A DNA stretch of 64,000 nt from Alphaproteobacteria bacterium (GTDB lineage Bacteria > Pseudomonadota > Alphaproteobacteria > Rhizobiales > JAKIUO01), in the NCBI GenBank assembly GCA_024280895.1, contig JAJRPI010000051.1, positions 1-64,000 of the forward strand. Direction: 5' to 3'. Below, piece after piece: positions 50,201 through 57,659 of the stretch. A program made the position numbers and the translations under genes. Below the pieces are notes generated by a model. It had not been told where the DNA came from and made no database searches. It was given only the letters and a program-made list of their open reading frames with translations. Position 1 is the stretch's first letter, and each line of letters starts with the position of its first letter.

Positions 50201-50799
50201 TCAATGAAGATTTTAGATTGCTGACACGCTTTAATGCTTCATGGTCCGATAGCTCTAATGGGCAGTTTTATGATGCCAATTATATGGAAGCTGTGGCGGC
50301 CTTTGCTTATCGCCCGGTCGATAATGATCGCCTCAACACCTTGTTTAAATATACATTCTTCACAGACCTGCCAACCACAGGGCAGCTGGATGGGGGTGGT
50401 GCTCTGTCAGACTATGCACAGCGCTCGCATGTGCTGGCCATTGATGGTGGTTACGATATTGTTCCCTGGCTGTCGGTGGGCGGAAAATATGCTCTGCGGA
50501 TTGGCGAGTTGCGTGATAATCGTTCCAATGGGCAGTGGTTTAAAAGTACCGCCCAGCTAGGGATTGGCCGGATCGATCTACATCTTGTGCATGACTGGGA
50601 CTTTGTTCTGGAAGCACGTGTGCTCGATCTGCCAGATGCCGGTGATCGCAAATATGGCGCGTTGGCCGCGCTCTATCGCCATATCAATGATAATCTCAAA
50701 ATTGGCGGTGGCTATAATTTCGCAGACTTTAGCGATGACCTCACCGATCTTGACTATAATCATCGTGGCTGGATGCTGAATATCACCGGTAAGTTTTAG
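47218..50799 (+). CDS. Large outer-membrane beta-barrel protein paired with the giant repeat protein
   Basis: 1193 aa with a signal peptide (MKQIIAALTFIAIVMAPSTA). The N-terminal half is periplasmic with beta-sandwich-like segments (GMVTVDGRDLRPDQSVTVLDYEVPV) and a conserved DPEKYYPVYGDDSTLKEDAP / GKFYVRLERGDSHVMWGNF region. From about residue 580 on there are alternating amphipathic strands ending in a terminal Phe (WMLNITGKF), the usual signal for BAM-dependent insertion. Family members, as far as I recall, occur beside DUF11 proteins in other Proteobacteria, without known function. The ATGA overlap with the giant gene indicates coupled translation, so this protein may anchor, present or export its partner. 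Confidence 0.8.
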   Translation: MKQIIAALTFIAIVMAPSTASTRDGKSIETKQVHSKRAPANSERQSTAGTSKAKGCKSVDAPALPFAISVDGQSLDTGTLSGEAGAARCVDVALERADISVSFDAGDQTRALNVDGSLAHIGERREVRFSLYSNYSAFIDRAELRLFKTSDSTLQSPLAVIKAPVYGAMAWAPGELQEKEITYVLRVYGRSGRFDETRPKKLALNVVRTDERWHAFMVYGKNNIAKQNIHVAGGMVTVDGRDLRPDQSVTVLDYEVPVDLKGTFAFRQILPSGPHEIKVAVRDGNRQISAFTRAVTIPDQDWFYVGLADLTIGKNSSSGPVKLVRADASDEFDNKVFVNGRLAFYLKGKIRGDILLTAAADTREQPIKDLFSNFTSKDPRYLLRRLDPEKYYPVYGDDSTLKEDAPTQGKFYVRLERGDSHVMWGNFHTTINGTDFMQFRRGLYGGKLKWVSEQTTSHGEKRARLDLFAAEPGSLPARDEFRGTGGSLYYLRRQDITQGSEQVWIELRDKDTGLVLSTRALKAETDFDVNYLQGRVVLTVPLPSTADDHNLIRTGSLSGHKQYLVIAYEYTPGLTRTDELTIGGRASIWANDHVQIGATGFRQDGSKSGQKAGGIDATLRYKPGTYIKGELARSSGAGTGSNLSQDGGYTFFEKSAGGQMANAFRIEAAMDLFEVANREGRLYAYWQHREKGFSSPGFLTGSTNEAREAGVSLVMPLDVEKRTNIRIKGTQKRSGSDSNEALEVGVDRKLDDNWTVTTGVRSDRRRLKNSAAAGVDGEGHRVDIAAKVQFRPSIIEGEAPWMVYGFGQATVFKDGKRRDNHRGGVGGEVQVTQNIKATGEVSAGTGGFGALAGAEYKVDDNTTLYLNYRLDTDRSQSDVNGRYGVLTTGGRTRFTDNLSVFAEERLYHGDGPSGLASAFGLDYAFYEHWNFGINAEFGELNDPNLGDLDRKAGGVTLGYGRKGFKYVSSLEGRYEDGTAGTRKTILSRNVVTADLNEDFRLLTRFNASWSDSSNGQFYDANYMEAVAAFAYRPVDNDRLNTLFKYTFFTDLPTTGQLDGGGALSDYAQRSHVLAIDGGYDIVPWLSVGGKYALRIGELRDNRSNGQWFKSTAQLGIGRIDLHLVHDWDFVLEARVLDLPDAGDRKYGALAALYRHINDNLKIGGGYNFADFSDDLTDLDYNHRGWMLNITGKF

Positions 50800-50806
50800 G
50801 GGTCAT

Positions 50807-51154
50807 TCACCAGAATTTTTTACGTGTCAGCGCCAGCTGCTCGGGGGGGATGATTTCCCCCTCGATAGGATCGCCGTTGCCGGTTTCGTGATGCCGCGAT
50901 GCTCCTTGCTCATCTTGCAAGACTTGCAGGTAGGCCAGCACGGTGCTTATGTGAGCTAACAGATTGCGGTTTTCGATCTGGTCTTCGAAATCCCCCTTGA
51001 GTAGCAGGTTTTCGGCGACGTCCGCATCGAGCTGGGCGATCTTGATCCAGCGATTGACGATTTCAGTACCGACTGTTTCGTCTTCGTCAAACTGGCTTTG
51101 CTGCTGATGAGCAGCGTTGAGAGCAGCAATGATGGCAGAGATCTGATGGGGCAT
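50807..51154 (-). CDS. Hypothetical protein, acidic helical
   Basis: 115 aa from ATG 51154, which has GGAAAA upstream; the open frame further up adds an unlikely leader. It has no signal peptide. Predominantly helical and acidic (VNRWIKIAQLDADVAENLLL; HISTVLAYLQVLQDEQG) with a C-terminal IIPPEQLALTRKKFW. No family recognised. It converges on the outer-membrane protein gene with only seven bases between the stops, and lies 79 bp downstream of the alcohol dehydrogenase gene on the same strand. Confidence 0.55.
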   Translation of the reverse strand: MPHQISAIIAALNAAHQQQSQFDEDETVGTEIVNRWIKIAQLDADVAENLLLKGDFEDQIENRNLLAHISTVLAYLQVLQDEQGASRHHETGNGDPIEGEIIPPEQLALTRKKFW

Positions 51155-51233
51155 GTAAATTTTCCGTATCATATAAATTTGATATCGTGAGTTTAGCAGA
51201 TCGTTTGGCATCTCCCAAACCCGTATTGAAAAC

Positions 51234-52427
51234 CTAAAGGCATATTTCAAGTAGCTGGGTTATTTCCCGGTCTTTGAGAGCCAGCGGATTGGTTTTCATG
51301 CTCGATGGGCTGATATTTTCGATGATATGGGGGAAATCTTCGCGCACAACGCCATAGTCTGAAAGGCGCGGCAGCTTCAGCTCGCGCGTCCATTTGGCGA
51401 GCGCGTCATCTAGTCGAGCCAGCGCGTATTCTTGCGCCAGGTTTTGATCACCGCCGAGCAGGCGTCCGACCCGGGCATATTTTTTCAGTGCTTCGGCATT
51501 TTCGCCGCGCGAGCGTAAAGCGGTCATATTGATCTTGGTGGCAGCAGCGACCAGAACGCCGCAACAAATACCATGAGGGATGGGGAAGAAAGCGCCGAGC
51601 GGTGAGGCTAGCCCGTGGACGCTGCCAAGGCCAGTTTGCGCCAGACAAATACCCGACAACAAAGAGGCAAGAGCCATATTTTCGCGCGCCCCTGCATGTT
51701 CGCCATCGCTGTCATAAAGCTGTTGCAAGCTGTGTTTGGTGGCCTCCAATCCCTGTAATGCCAAACCGTCCGTGAAGGGATTTGCTTTCGTCGAGAGGTA
51801 GCTTTCGAGCAATTGCGTCACCGCATCCATGCCATTGCCCGCCAGCACGGATTTGGGGCAGGTGGCAAGCAGGTCAGGGTCAATAATGGCCCATTGTGCG
51901 ACCAGTTGATCATCGCGAAAACTTTTCTTAAAGCCAGTTTTTCCATGCTGGGAAAGCACCGCGTTTTTAGTGGCCTCCGAGCCGGTGCCAGCCGTTGTCG
52001 GCACGGCAATGAACGGTGTGCTGGGGCCTTTATATGAGAGCTGTGGTCCAACGCCTTCAAGATAATCCATGACCGAGTGATCAACGCGCAATAGACCAGC
52101 AATGGCTTTTGCTTCGTCAAGGACGGAGCCGCCTCCAATGCCAATGACAACATCAATATGTTCGCCCGATAAAGCCGTTACTTTTTCATCCACCTGCTCT
52201 GGCGTGGGTTCACCGGCACTGCGTTTGATATGGGTTATGTGGATGCCGGATTTTTCAAACTCTGCTTGTAGCTGCGCCCAGTGCTTTGTCTGCACAAAGC
52301 TTTGATGGCCCGTCAGGACCAGGGCATGGCTGCCATAGGACCGGGCAATCGGTGTGAGCTTATTGATCGACGCCGCACCAAATTCAATGCGCGGCAATCG
52401 AGCGATGGAAAAAGCAGCAATTGACAT
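51234..52427 (-). CDS. Iron-containing alcohol dehydrogenase family protein
   Basis: 397-aa group III (iron-type) dehydrogenase: Rossmann-like nucleotide-binding domain with IGIGGGSVLDEAKAIAGL, PTTAGTGSEATKNAVLS, and the metal site. Usual ligands are Asp-His-His-His; here the sequence gives Asp and Gln in GNGMDAVTQLLESY, and two His in GSVHGLASPLGAFFPIPHG. Gln in the second position occurs in some subfamilies and may alter metal or substrate use. Substrate unknown. ATG 52427 was taken; its frame is also open to a TTG overlapping the upstream DUF262 gene, whose stop lies 11 bp away, so both are probably co-transcribed. Confidence 0.87.
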   Translation of the reverse strand: MSIAAFSIARLPRIEFGAASINKLTPIARSYGSHALVLTGHQSFVQTKHWAQLQAEFEKSGIHITHIKRSAGEPTPEQVDEKVTALSGEHIDVVIGIGGGSVLDEAKAIAGLLRVDHSVMDYLEGVGPQLSYKGPSTPFIAVPTTAGTGSEATKNAVLSQHGKTGFKKSFRDDQLVAQWAIIDPDLLATCPKSVLAGNGMDAVTQLLESYLSTKANPFTDGLALQGLEATKHSLQQLYDSDGEHAGARENMALASLLSGICLAQTGLGSVHGLASPLGAFFPIPHGICCGVLVAAATKINMTALRSRGENAEALKKYARVGRLLGGDQNLAQEYALARLDDALAKWTRELKLPRLSDYGVVREDFPHIIENISPSSMKTNPLALKDREITQLLEICL

Positions 52428-52437
52428 GATGGGTGAG

Positions 52438-54213
52438 TTATTTCCAGAGATTATCAACCATCGCCATCAGCAGGTCCTGGCGCTTGGCGATGTCATTTAA
52501 GGTCCATTCTCGCATGTTTTTCAAGGCATTGGTGAAATGCACGGGATGGTCAGCATTGTTCTTGAAAAGGATCGCATGCTTTTTTTCAAAGTCATAATTT
52601 TTCATCAGCCTGTTTTCGCTGTTTTTACGCACCAGAAACAGATTGCCAAGTAGTTGGGTATTGAATATCCGCAGATCTTCATTGGGAAAATTCACCAGCC
52701 ATTGACTATTTTGTTCGGGACTGAGCGGCAACAGATGCTCGACCGACAAGGCTTCTTTTTCAATCAGCTCGCTATAATATGTGGCGGGCCTACCTGTCTC
52801 CTGCATATCAAGGCGCATCAAGAGCAACCGCGCGGCAGCTGGTCGGCTTTTGTGCAAGCCGCGCTCAATGGATTCGCGGATGATGCGCATCTCAGGGACT
52901 GTCAGTTCGACAACAGTGAATGGGTCCTTACTCTTTTGCGGATCCCTCAATGCGCGCCTTAACGGATTATATTTTTTCTTGCGATCGGGGGCACCGCCCT
53001 TCAAAATAGACAGTCCGTAAGCCAGGCGTTCAAGTTTTTGAAAAAATGCCAGGGCCTGTGCAGGATCATTTCTATATCGTGTGATTGCCAACATGGCCGG
53101 CGCGATCCAGTCATCATGGGGCAACCAGTTCAGCGTACCCAGAATACGGTCCAGTGCGGGCTTGTTTTCCTGATCAGGCCAGTTAGCATCATTGATGATA
53201 TTATAGGCTTCAACATTGGGAATGATGAAGTTTTCGATGAAGGGGACGGCCCCACCTGCCTTGTCGACCATCTTGCGAAAATCGGCAAGAATATTGATAT
53301 GGTCGGAGGTCAGCACAAAGCGAAAATGATTGAAAAAGTTTTTTTTGCGGCTTGAAGCTTTGCTGCGCGCTGTGCCCAGGGCATCGTTCCACTGCTTCCA
53401 GATAGGATGATATTTTTCCACATATTCGTCACTTAGACTAGCCATCAACTCGACTTTTAATATGTCGCCCTCTGTGAGCCTGGTGCCGCTATCATTGATG
53501 GATAAAAAGATCTGAAAAGCGTGATCGATTTTCTCTGACAAAATAATGACGACCTGACAATGATTGACAATATAGTCAAGCAGTCTGGTGCGGTCGCTTG
53601 CCGACAGATCAAGCAGGTTTTGATGCAGGCTGTCACGCACCTTGATCATGTTCTCCTCACCTGTGGAGAGATTGTCCAGATCGGAAACTGGGCTAATTGA
53701 GGATCCCAATGTTAGCACGTGCTTTTGCAAAAATACCCCTTCTCCGCCGCATAGATCCAATCGGTATAGATTGTCGTCGCGCCCATCACCAATCAGATTT
53801 CTGAAAGAGGAGTGGTCCCCATTACTGGAGAGATCGCGCAGTAGACAAAGAAGAATTTTCAAGGTGACAAGGCGCTGTTTGCCGTCAACAACATCGAAAT
53901 TTCCCTTGATATTGTCGGGGAGGCCAGTTTGCCCCGTTATAATGGCGGTAAAGGCGGCAGAAAGTTTTCCTGCAAGCGGTTTTTTTGCTGGCTCTGCCAT
54001 ATTGCCGGTGAGAATTAAGGCACCAAGGAAGAAACTGTCTACCTGGTTTTGCTCACCTTCGTCCCCCATCGCCTCGACAAGATCTTCAAACAGCTTGCTG
54101 CTTTGATTATTGGACCAGGAAAAGGCGCGTTGGTAAATCGGGATTGTGTAGGAAAATCTGCGGTCAAAAAGTTGTCTGAGAAGAATGGCGTGAGAAACAA
54201 ATGATTTGGTCAT
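52438..54213 (-). CDS. DUF262/DUF1524 protein, GmrSD-like putative type IV restriction nuclease
   Basis: 591 aa. The N-terminal DUF262 (GmrS-like, ParB/sulfiredoxin fold) shows IPIYQRAFSWSNNQ, FFLGALIL and DVVDGKQRLVTLKILLCLLRDL. The C-terminal DUF1524 (HNH-like) region shows SVEHLLPLSPEQNSQWLVNF with its His, then NTQLLGNLFLVRKNSENRLM. The fusion matches single-chain GmrSD enzymes, which cut glucosylated or otherwise modified phage DNA. The ATG at 54213 starts MTKSFVSHAILLRQLFD; the longer frame is unlikely. No other defence gene flanks it, and the next gene is a dehydrogenase on the same strand. Function as defence is from family knowledge. Confidence 0.82.
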   Translation of the reverse strand: MTKSFVSHAILLRQLFDRRFSYTIPIYQRAFSWSNNQSSKLFEDLVEAMGDEGEQNQVDSFFLGALILTGNMAEPAKKPLAGKLSAAFTAIITGQTGLPDNIKGNFDVVDGKQRLVTLKILLCLLRDLSSNGDHSSFRNLIGDGRDDNLYRLDLCGGEGVFLQKHVLTLGSSISPVSDLDNLSTGEENMIKVRDSLHQNLLDLSASDRTRLLDYIVNHCQVVIILSEKIDHAFQIFLSINDSGTRLTEGDILKVELMASLSDEYVEKYHPIWKQWNDALGTARSKASSRKKNFFNHFRFVLTSDHINILADFRKMVDKAGGAVPFIENFIIPNVEAYNIINDANWPDQENKPALDRILGTLNWLPHDDWIAPAMLAITRYRNDPAQALAFFQKLERLAYGLSILKGGAPDRKKKYNPLRRALRDPQKSKDPFTVVELTVPEMRIIRESIERGLHKSRPAAARLLLMRLDMQETGRPATYYSELIEKEALSVEHLLPLSPEQNSQWLVNFPNEDLRIFNTQLLGNLFLVRKNSENRLMKNYDFEKKHAILFKNNADHPVHFTNALKNMREWTLNDIAKRQDLLMAMVDNLWK

Positions 54214-54492
54214 GTGCAAGGGCTCGACAATAAGGGAAAGGTCAACGCACAAGATGAGCAAACGGGGTGAGGGGCGAAAAAATCGATCCTTATACAGAGT
54301 GCCGAGATTTCAATCTTTGTGCGAACATTTTATCCCTAAAATGTAACCAGCTTTTCAATGCCTCGCAACTGAAATATGATCTTGCGAGCATTAATTTTTA
54401 GTCATTAAAAATAATGCCTTATGCGCCGAACCTCCCAGCGCTAGAGGGGTTTAGGATTAGAAACCTAGATGTGGGGTGCGTGGTCGGCAGGC

Positions 54493-55131
54493 CTATTGGC
54501 TTGCCCAGACAATGCGGGCGATCCAGTCAAGCTCTTGAAGTGCGAATGACAGAGTGGGATGTTCGGGATTAAGGGAATACAACTCGATCTGGGTTGCTGT
54601 TTTTCGCATCAGCTCTTTTGCCAGAATTTGTCCCTCGAGCGTTTTGACAACGACCCGGTCGTGACGTCTGATTTCTGCACCTGGCGAGACGATCAAAATA
54701 TCCCCTTCGCGGTACATGGGTTCCATTGAATTCCCAGAGACTTCAAGAGCGTAAGCATTTTCGTCGCGAATTTCAGGAAATTTGACCAGATCCCAGCTAC
54801 CACCAACCGGGAATCCACCATCATCAAAAAAACCCCCGACGCCGGCTTGCGCAAAGCCAATGAGGGGGATGGGGGCCGTGTGATCAGGAATCTTGCCGCC
54901 AGCGGTCATAACGAGACGAGAAAAATCATCAAAGCTGGCATTCGTCGCCTCCAATATTTTGGCAATGCTTTCAGTGGAGGGCCAGCGCGGTTTGCCATTT
55001 GCTGTTGTGCGTTTTGATTTATTGAACGTGGTGGGGTCCAGACCAGCTTTTTTAGCCATGCCCGAAGGGGTCAAGCCATTTTTGCTGGCGAGCGCTTCAA
55101 TTCCCGTCCAGATTTGCCAGTGTGTCAGCAT
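54493..55131 (-). CDS. S24-family self-cleaving HTH repressor (LexA/CI-like)
   Basis: 212 aa. An N-terminal helix-turn-helix (SGMAKKAGLDPTTFNKSKR) is joined to a LexA-type S24 peptidase: cleavage site Ala-Gly in GFAQAGVGGFF, catalytic Ser in VSGNSMEPMYREGD and catalytic Lys in RVVVKTLEGQILAKEL. Such proteins cleave themselves on stress signals and derepress targets. Divergent from an exported hypothetical gene, with a GATGGG...CCCATC palindrome in between that is a plausible operator, and a TATAAT-like box for itself (reverse strand 55149-55154). No prophage lies around it, so it may be a general stress regulator. Confidence 0.88.
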   Translation of the reverse strand: MLTHWQIWTGIEALASKNGLTPSGMAKKAGLDPTTFNKSKRTTANGKPRWPSTESIAKILEATNASFDDFSRLVMTAGGKIPDHTAPIPLIGFAQAGVGGFFDDGGFPVGGSWDLVKFPEIRDENAYALEVSGNSMEPMYREGDILIVSPGAEIRRHDRVVVKTLEGQILAKELMRKTATQIELYSLNPEHPTLSFALQELDWIARIVWASQ

Positions 55132-55168
55132 CAAGATACACCATTTAGATTATATGATAATTGTACAC

Positions 55169-55188
55169 GATGGGGATAAATTCCCATC
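55169..55188. promoter_or_regulatory. Palindromic operator candidate for the S24 repressor
   Basis: GATGGG (55169-74) and CCCATC (55183-88) flank GATAAATT, midway in the 77-bp divergent intergenic region. Position upstream of both genes and near the reverse TATAAT box suggest self-regulation and control of the neighbour. Confidence 0.45.
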
Positions 55189-55208
55189 AATAGGAATATA
55201 GGCGCTAG

Positions 55209-55847
55209 ATGATTAAAATGTCCATAAAAATACCTGCGAGTGCATTTTGGATTGCCAATCGATCCCGGTCACAATGGCTATTCCCATCATTATTTATTGT
55301 CAGCATGCTGATGACTAGCTTTATCGCAAGCATTCCAGGGAGAACGCAAGAAAAAACAATGGTTATTACCCGGTTCGATCAGCTGCCGCGCGGGGTCAGG
55401 GGGTTTCATCAAGCGTTAACGCTGGCCGTACGGAGCGGTAATATCGAGAAAATGCGCGAGGTTTTGCAGATGAACGAACTCATGCCCTTGATTAATGGCC
55501 AATTTATCCACGACCCGGTCAAGCATTGGCGCGCTCGCTCCCTTGATGGCAGTGGCCGCGAGTTTCTGGCAGCCTTATCGGAAATTCTCGAGCTGCCACC
55601 TATAAAGGTCATGGTTAAACAACAAGCGATTTATATCTGGCCCTATTTTGCGCGCGTGCCGCTCGATAAGCTGACCTCAAGCGAGCTGGTGCGGCTTTAC
55701 CGGTTGGGGCCAGTTACTAAAATTGCGCAAATGCTGAAGAATAATCGCTATAGGCATATGCAAATGAGCGTTGGCGCTGATGGCACCTGGCATTCCATTG
55801 AGGTTACGCTGGGTCGTTTGCTCGAAAATGGGTCACAAAAGCCTTAA
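55209..55847 (+). CDS. Exported hypothetical protein (Hyphomicrobiales type)
   Basis: 212 aa. A hydrophobic signal-anchor lies near residues 23-42 (WLFPSLFIVSMLMTSFIASI); the rest is soluble. Motifs: PRGVRGFHQALTLAVRSGNIEKM, NELMPLI, DGSGREFLAALSEILELPP and IYIWPYFARVPLDKLTSSEL, with a C-terminal ADGTWHSIEVTLG. I recall similar conserved hypothetical proteins in rhizobia and Brucella, without function. Divergent from the S24 repressor and so possibly controlled by it. Confidence 0.7.
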   Translation: MIKMSIKIPASAFWIANRSRSQWLFPSLFIVSMLMTSFIASIPGRTQEKTMVITRFDQLPRGVRGFHQALTLAVRSGNIEKMREVLQMNELMPLINGQFIHDPVKHWRARSLDGSGREFLAALSEILELPPIKVMVKQQAIYIWPYFARVPLDKLTSSELVRLYRLGPVTKIAQMLKNNRYRHMQMSVGADGTWHSIEVTLGRLLENGSQKP

Positions 55848-56039
55848 AAAGCGCCTATAGTGCGATCAAACATGTCGGGCCATTGAATGCCCCTTTTAAA
55901 TTGCATACTTCTTGCAAAACATGTGTGTGCGCCACAAAATACGACCCAATCGCGCTTTAAGATGGGACGGATTGGACGCAAATATTATTATAAAGCGAGG
56001 CTTCACATCAGGTGTGCCGCGTTTTTCCGGGAGAATAAA

Positions 56040-57659
56040 TTGTCCGCTAGAACACTTATATCGCGTATATTTACGAGCGGATTGAAGGTTGCATTACCGA
56101 TTTTTGCATTGTTTGTCGGGGTTTCGTCTTATCTGACGTTGAAATCCAATCGGCCACCTCCGCCCAAACCGCAAAAACACGAGACCGTGCAGCCCGTTCG
56201 CACCAAATTGATCCACCTGTCGTCTCATCAGCCTGCCTTAAAGCTCTATGGAGAAATCAAAACCGGGCGTAAACTCGAATTGCGTACGCTGGTGGCTGGC
56301 AAAGTGCTGGAAACAGGGGAGCGCTTTCGCGAGGGAGCGCTTGTTAAAAAAGGCGATCTGCTGCTCAGGGTTGATCCTTTTTCCTATGCGGGTGCCGTGG
56401 TTGAGGCCAGTGCCAATATGGTTGAGGCGCGCGCCCGTTTGAAAGAAAATGCCGTCCAGGCCAAGGCGGAAGAAACCAGCATCAAATATGCGGTTGAGCA
56501 GCTTAGATTAGCCAAACGTGATCTGGAGCGTGCAAAAAAGCTCATGAGGAAAGGGTCCGTTACCCGTCAGGGAGGAGACCAGCGGGCACTGATCGTCTCG
56601 CAAAGACGCCAGGCCCTTGACACCAAGCGTGCTAATCTGGCGATCCTGCGCGCCAAGGCCGAGCAACAAGCCGCCAATATCAAAAGTTTAAAATGGCGCC
56701 TCCAGCAGGCAAAGCGCAACCAGCGCGATACGCAGTTAAAAGCCCCCTTTAGTGGTTATATCAATGAGATCAACGCCAATGTCGGGAAGTTGCTCAATGT
56801 CAATGACCGGGTGGCGGTGCTGCTCGATGCCAACTGGATGGAGGCTGTTTTTACGCTTTCTGATCGCCAGTATGGCCGATTGTTAGAGTCCTCAGATAGC
56901 GCAGCGGTAGGACAAAGGATAAAGTCCTCAGATAGCGGAGCGGTAGGACAGGGGATAAAGTCCTCAGATAGCGCAGCGGTAGGACAGGGGATAAAGTCCT
57001 CGAACAGCACAGCGGTAGGACAGCGAAAAACCCCGAAGGGCGGGCTTATTGGGCGACAAATCAAGGTCACCTGGAAACTGGGGGCGACCGATCTCACATA
57101 TAAGGCTGTGGTGGAGCGGATCGGCGCGCAGATTTCGTCTGAAAGCGGCGGTGTGACCGTCTATGCTCGATTGCTAAACCCCTCACACCCGCAACCAATC
57201 AGAGCCGGGGCCTTTGTCGATGTGAAAGTGCCGGATCGGCTTTATCACAAGGTGGCACGTTTGCCGCAAACCGCCCTTTACGGGCGCACTAAAGTCTATG
57301 TTGTGGGACCCGATAAAAGACTGCGCGAGCGGCTTGTTACACGGCATGCCATTGACGGTGAATTTGTGCTGGTCAGTGGCGCTCTGGCAGACGATGAGCG
57401 CGTTGTTGTAACGCGCATGTCGGTGATCGGAGAGGGCATGAAAGTCCAGGATCTGGATGTGCCTTTGAGGCCATCAACAAAGACCGGAAGTTCAGGCACG
57501 TTAAGTGATGCCAAAACCCGCAACGAGAACAGTTGGAGACCAGCAAAGGGGAGCGGCGGTATCAGAACCCCTGGTGCGGGGCGTCTTGGTAAGCAACGGG
57601 GCAAGTCCTCCGGGGACCGGCGCAGTCTAAGCCGTGTGGAGCACAAAAACCGTGGCTGA
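56040..57659 (+). CDS. RND efflux periplasmic adaptor (membrane fusion protein) with internal minisatellite
   Basis: 539 aa from TTG 56040, chosen because GGGAG stands six bases upstream; the frame is open to 55887. N-terminal membrane anchor (LKVALPIFALFVGVSSYLTL), lipoyl-like half (LYGEIKTGRKLELRTLVAGKV), a coiled coil (residues ~125-230), and second lipoyl part LKAPFSGYINEINANVGKLL. In the beta-barrel domain four copies of a 12-residue SSDSAAVGQxIK repeat (56889-57027) are inserted, and the C-terminus is extended and basic. It links the inner-membrane pump encoded downstream to an outer-membrane channel not found here. The pump gene starts inside its 3' end. Confidence 0.88.
   Translation: MSARTLISRIFTSGLKVALPIFALFVGVSSYLTLKSNRPPPPKPQKHETVQPVRTKLIHLSSHQPALKLYGEIKTGRKLELRTLVAGKVLETGERFREGALVKKGDLLLRVDPFSYAGAVVEASANMVEARARLKENAVQAKAEETSIKYAVEQLRLAKRDLERAKKLMRKGSVTRQGGDQRALIVSQRRQALDTKRANLAILRAKAEQQAANIKSLKWRLQQAKRNQRDTQLKAPFSGYINEINANVGKLLNVNDRVAVLLDANWMEAVFTLSDRQYGRLLESSDSAAVGQRIKSSDSGAVGQGIKSSDSAAVGQGIKSSNSTAVGQRKTPKGGLIGRQIKVTWKLGATDLTYKAVVERIGAQISSESGGVTVYARLLNPSHPQPIRAGAFVDVKVPDRLYHKVARLPQTALYGRTKVYVVGPDKRLRERLVTRHAIDGEFVLVSGALADDERVVVTRMSVIGEGMKVQDLDVPLRPSTKTGSSGTLSDAKTRNENSWRPAKGSGGIRTPGAGRLGKQRGKSSGDRRSLSRVEHKNRG
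56889..57027 (+). repeat. 36-bp tandem repeat, 3.9 copies, in the adaptor gene
   Basis: Units at 56889, 56925, 56961 and 56997, each beginning GTCCTCAGATAGCG or a close variant and encoding SSDSAAVGQxIK. The length is a multiple of three, so copy-number changes keep the frame. The last unit is truncated and more diverged. Confidence 0.95.
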
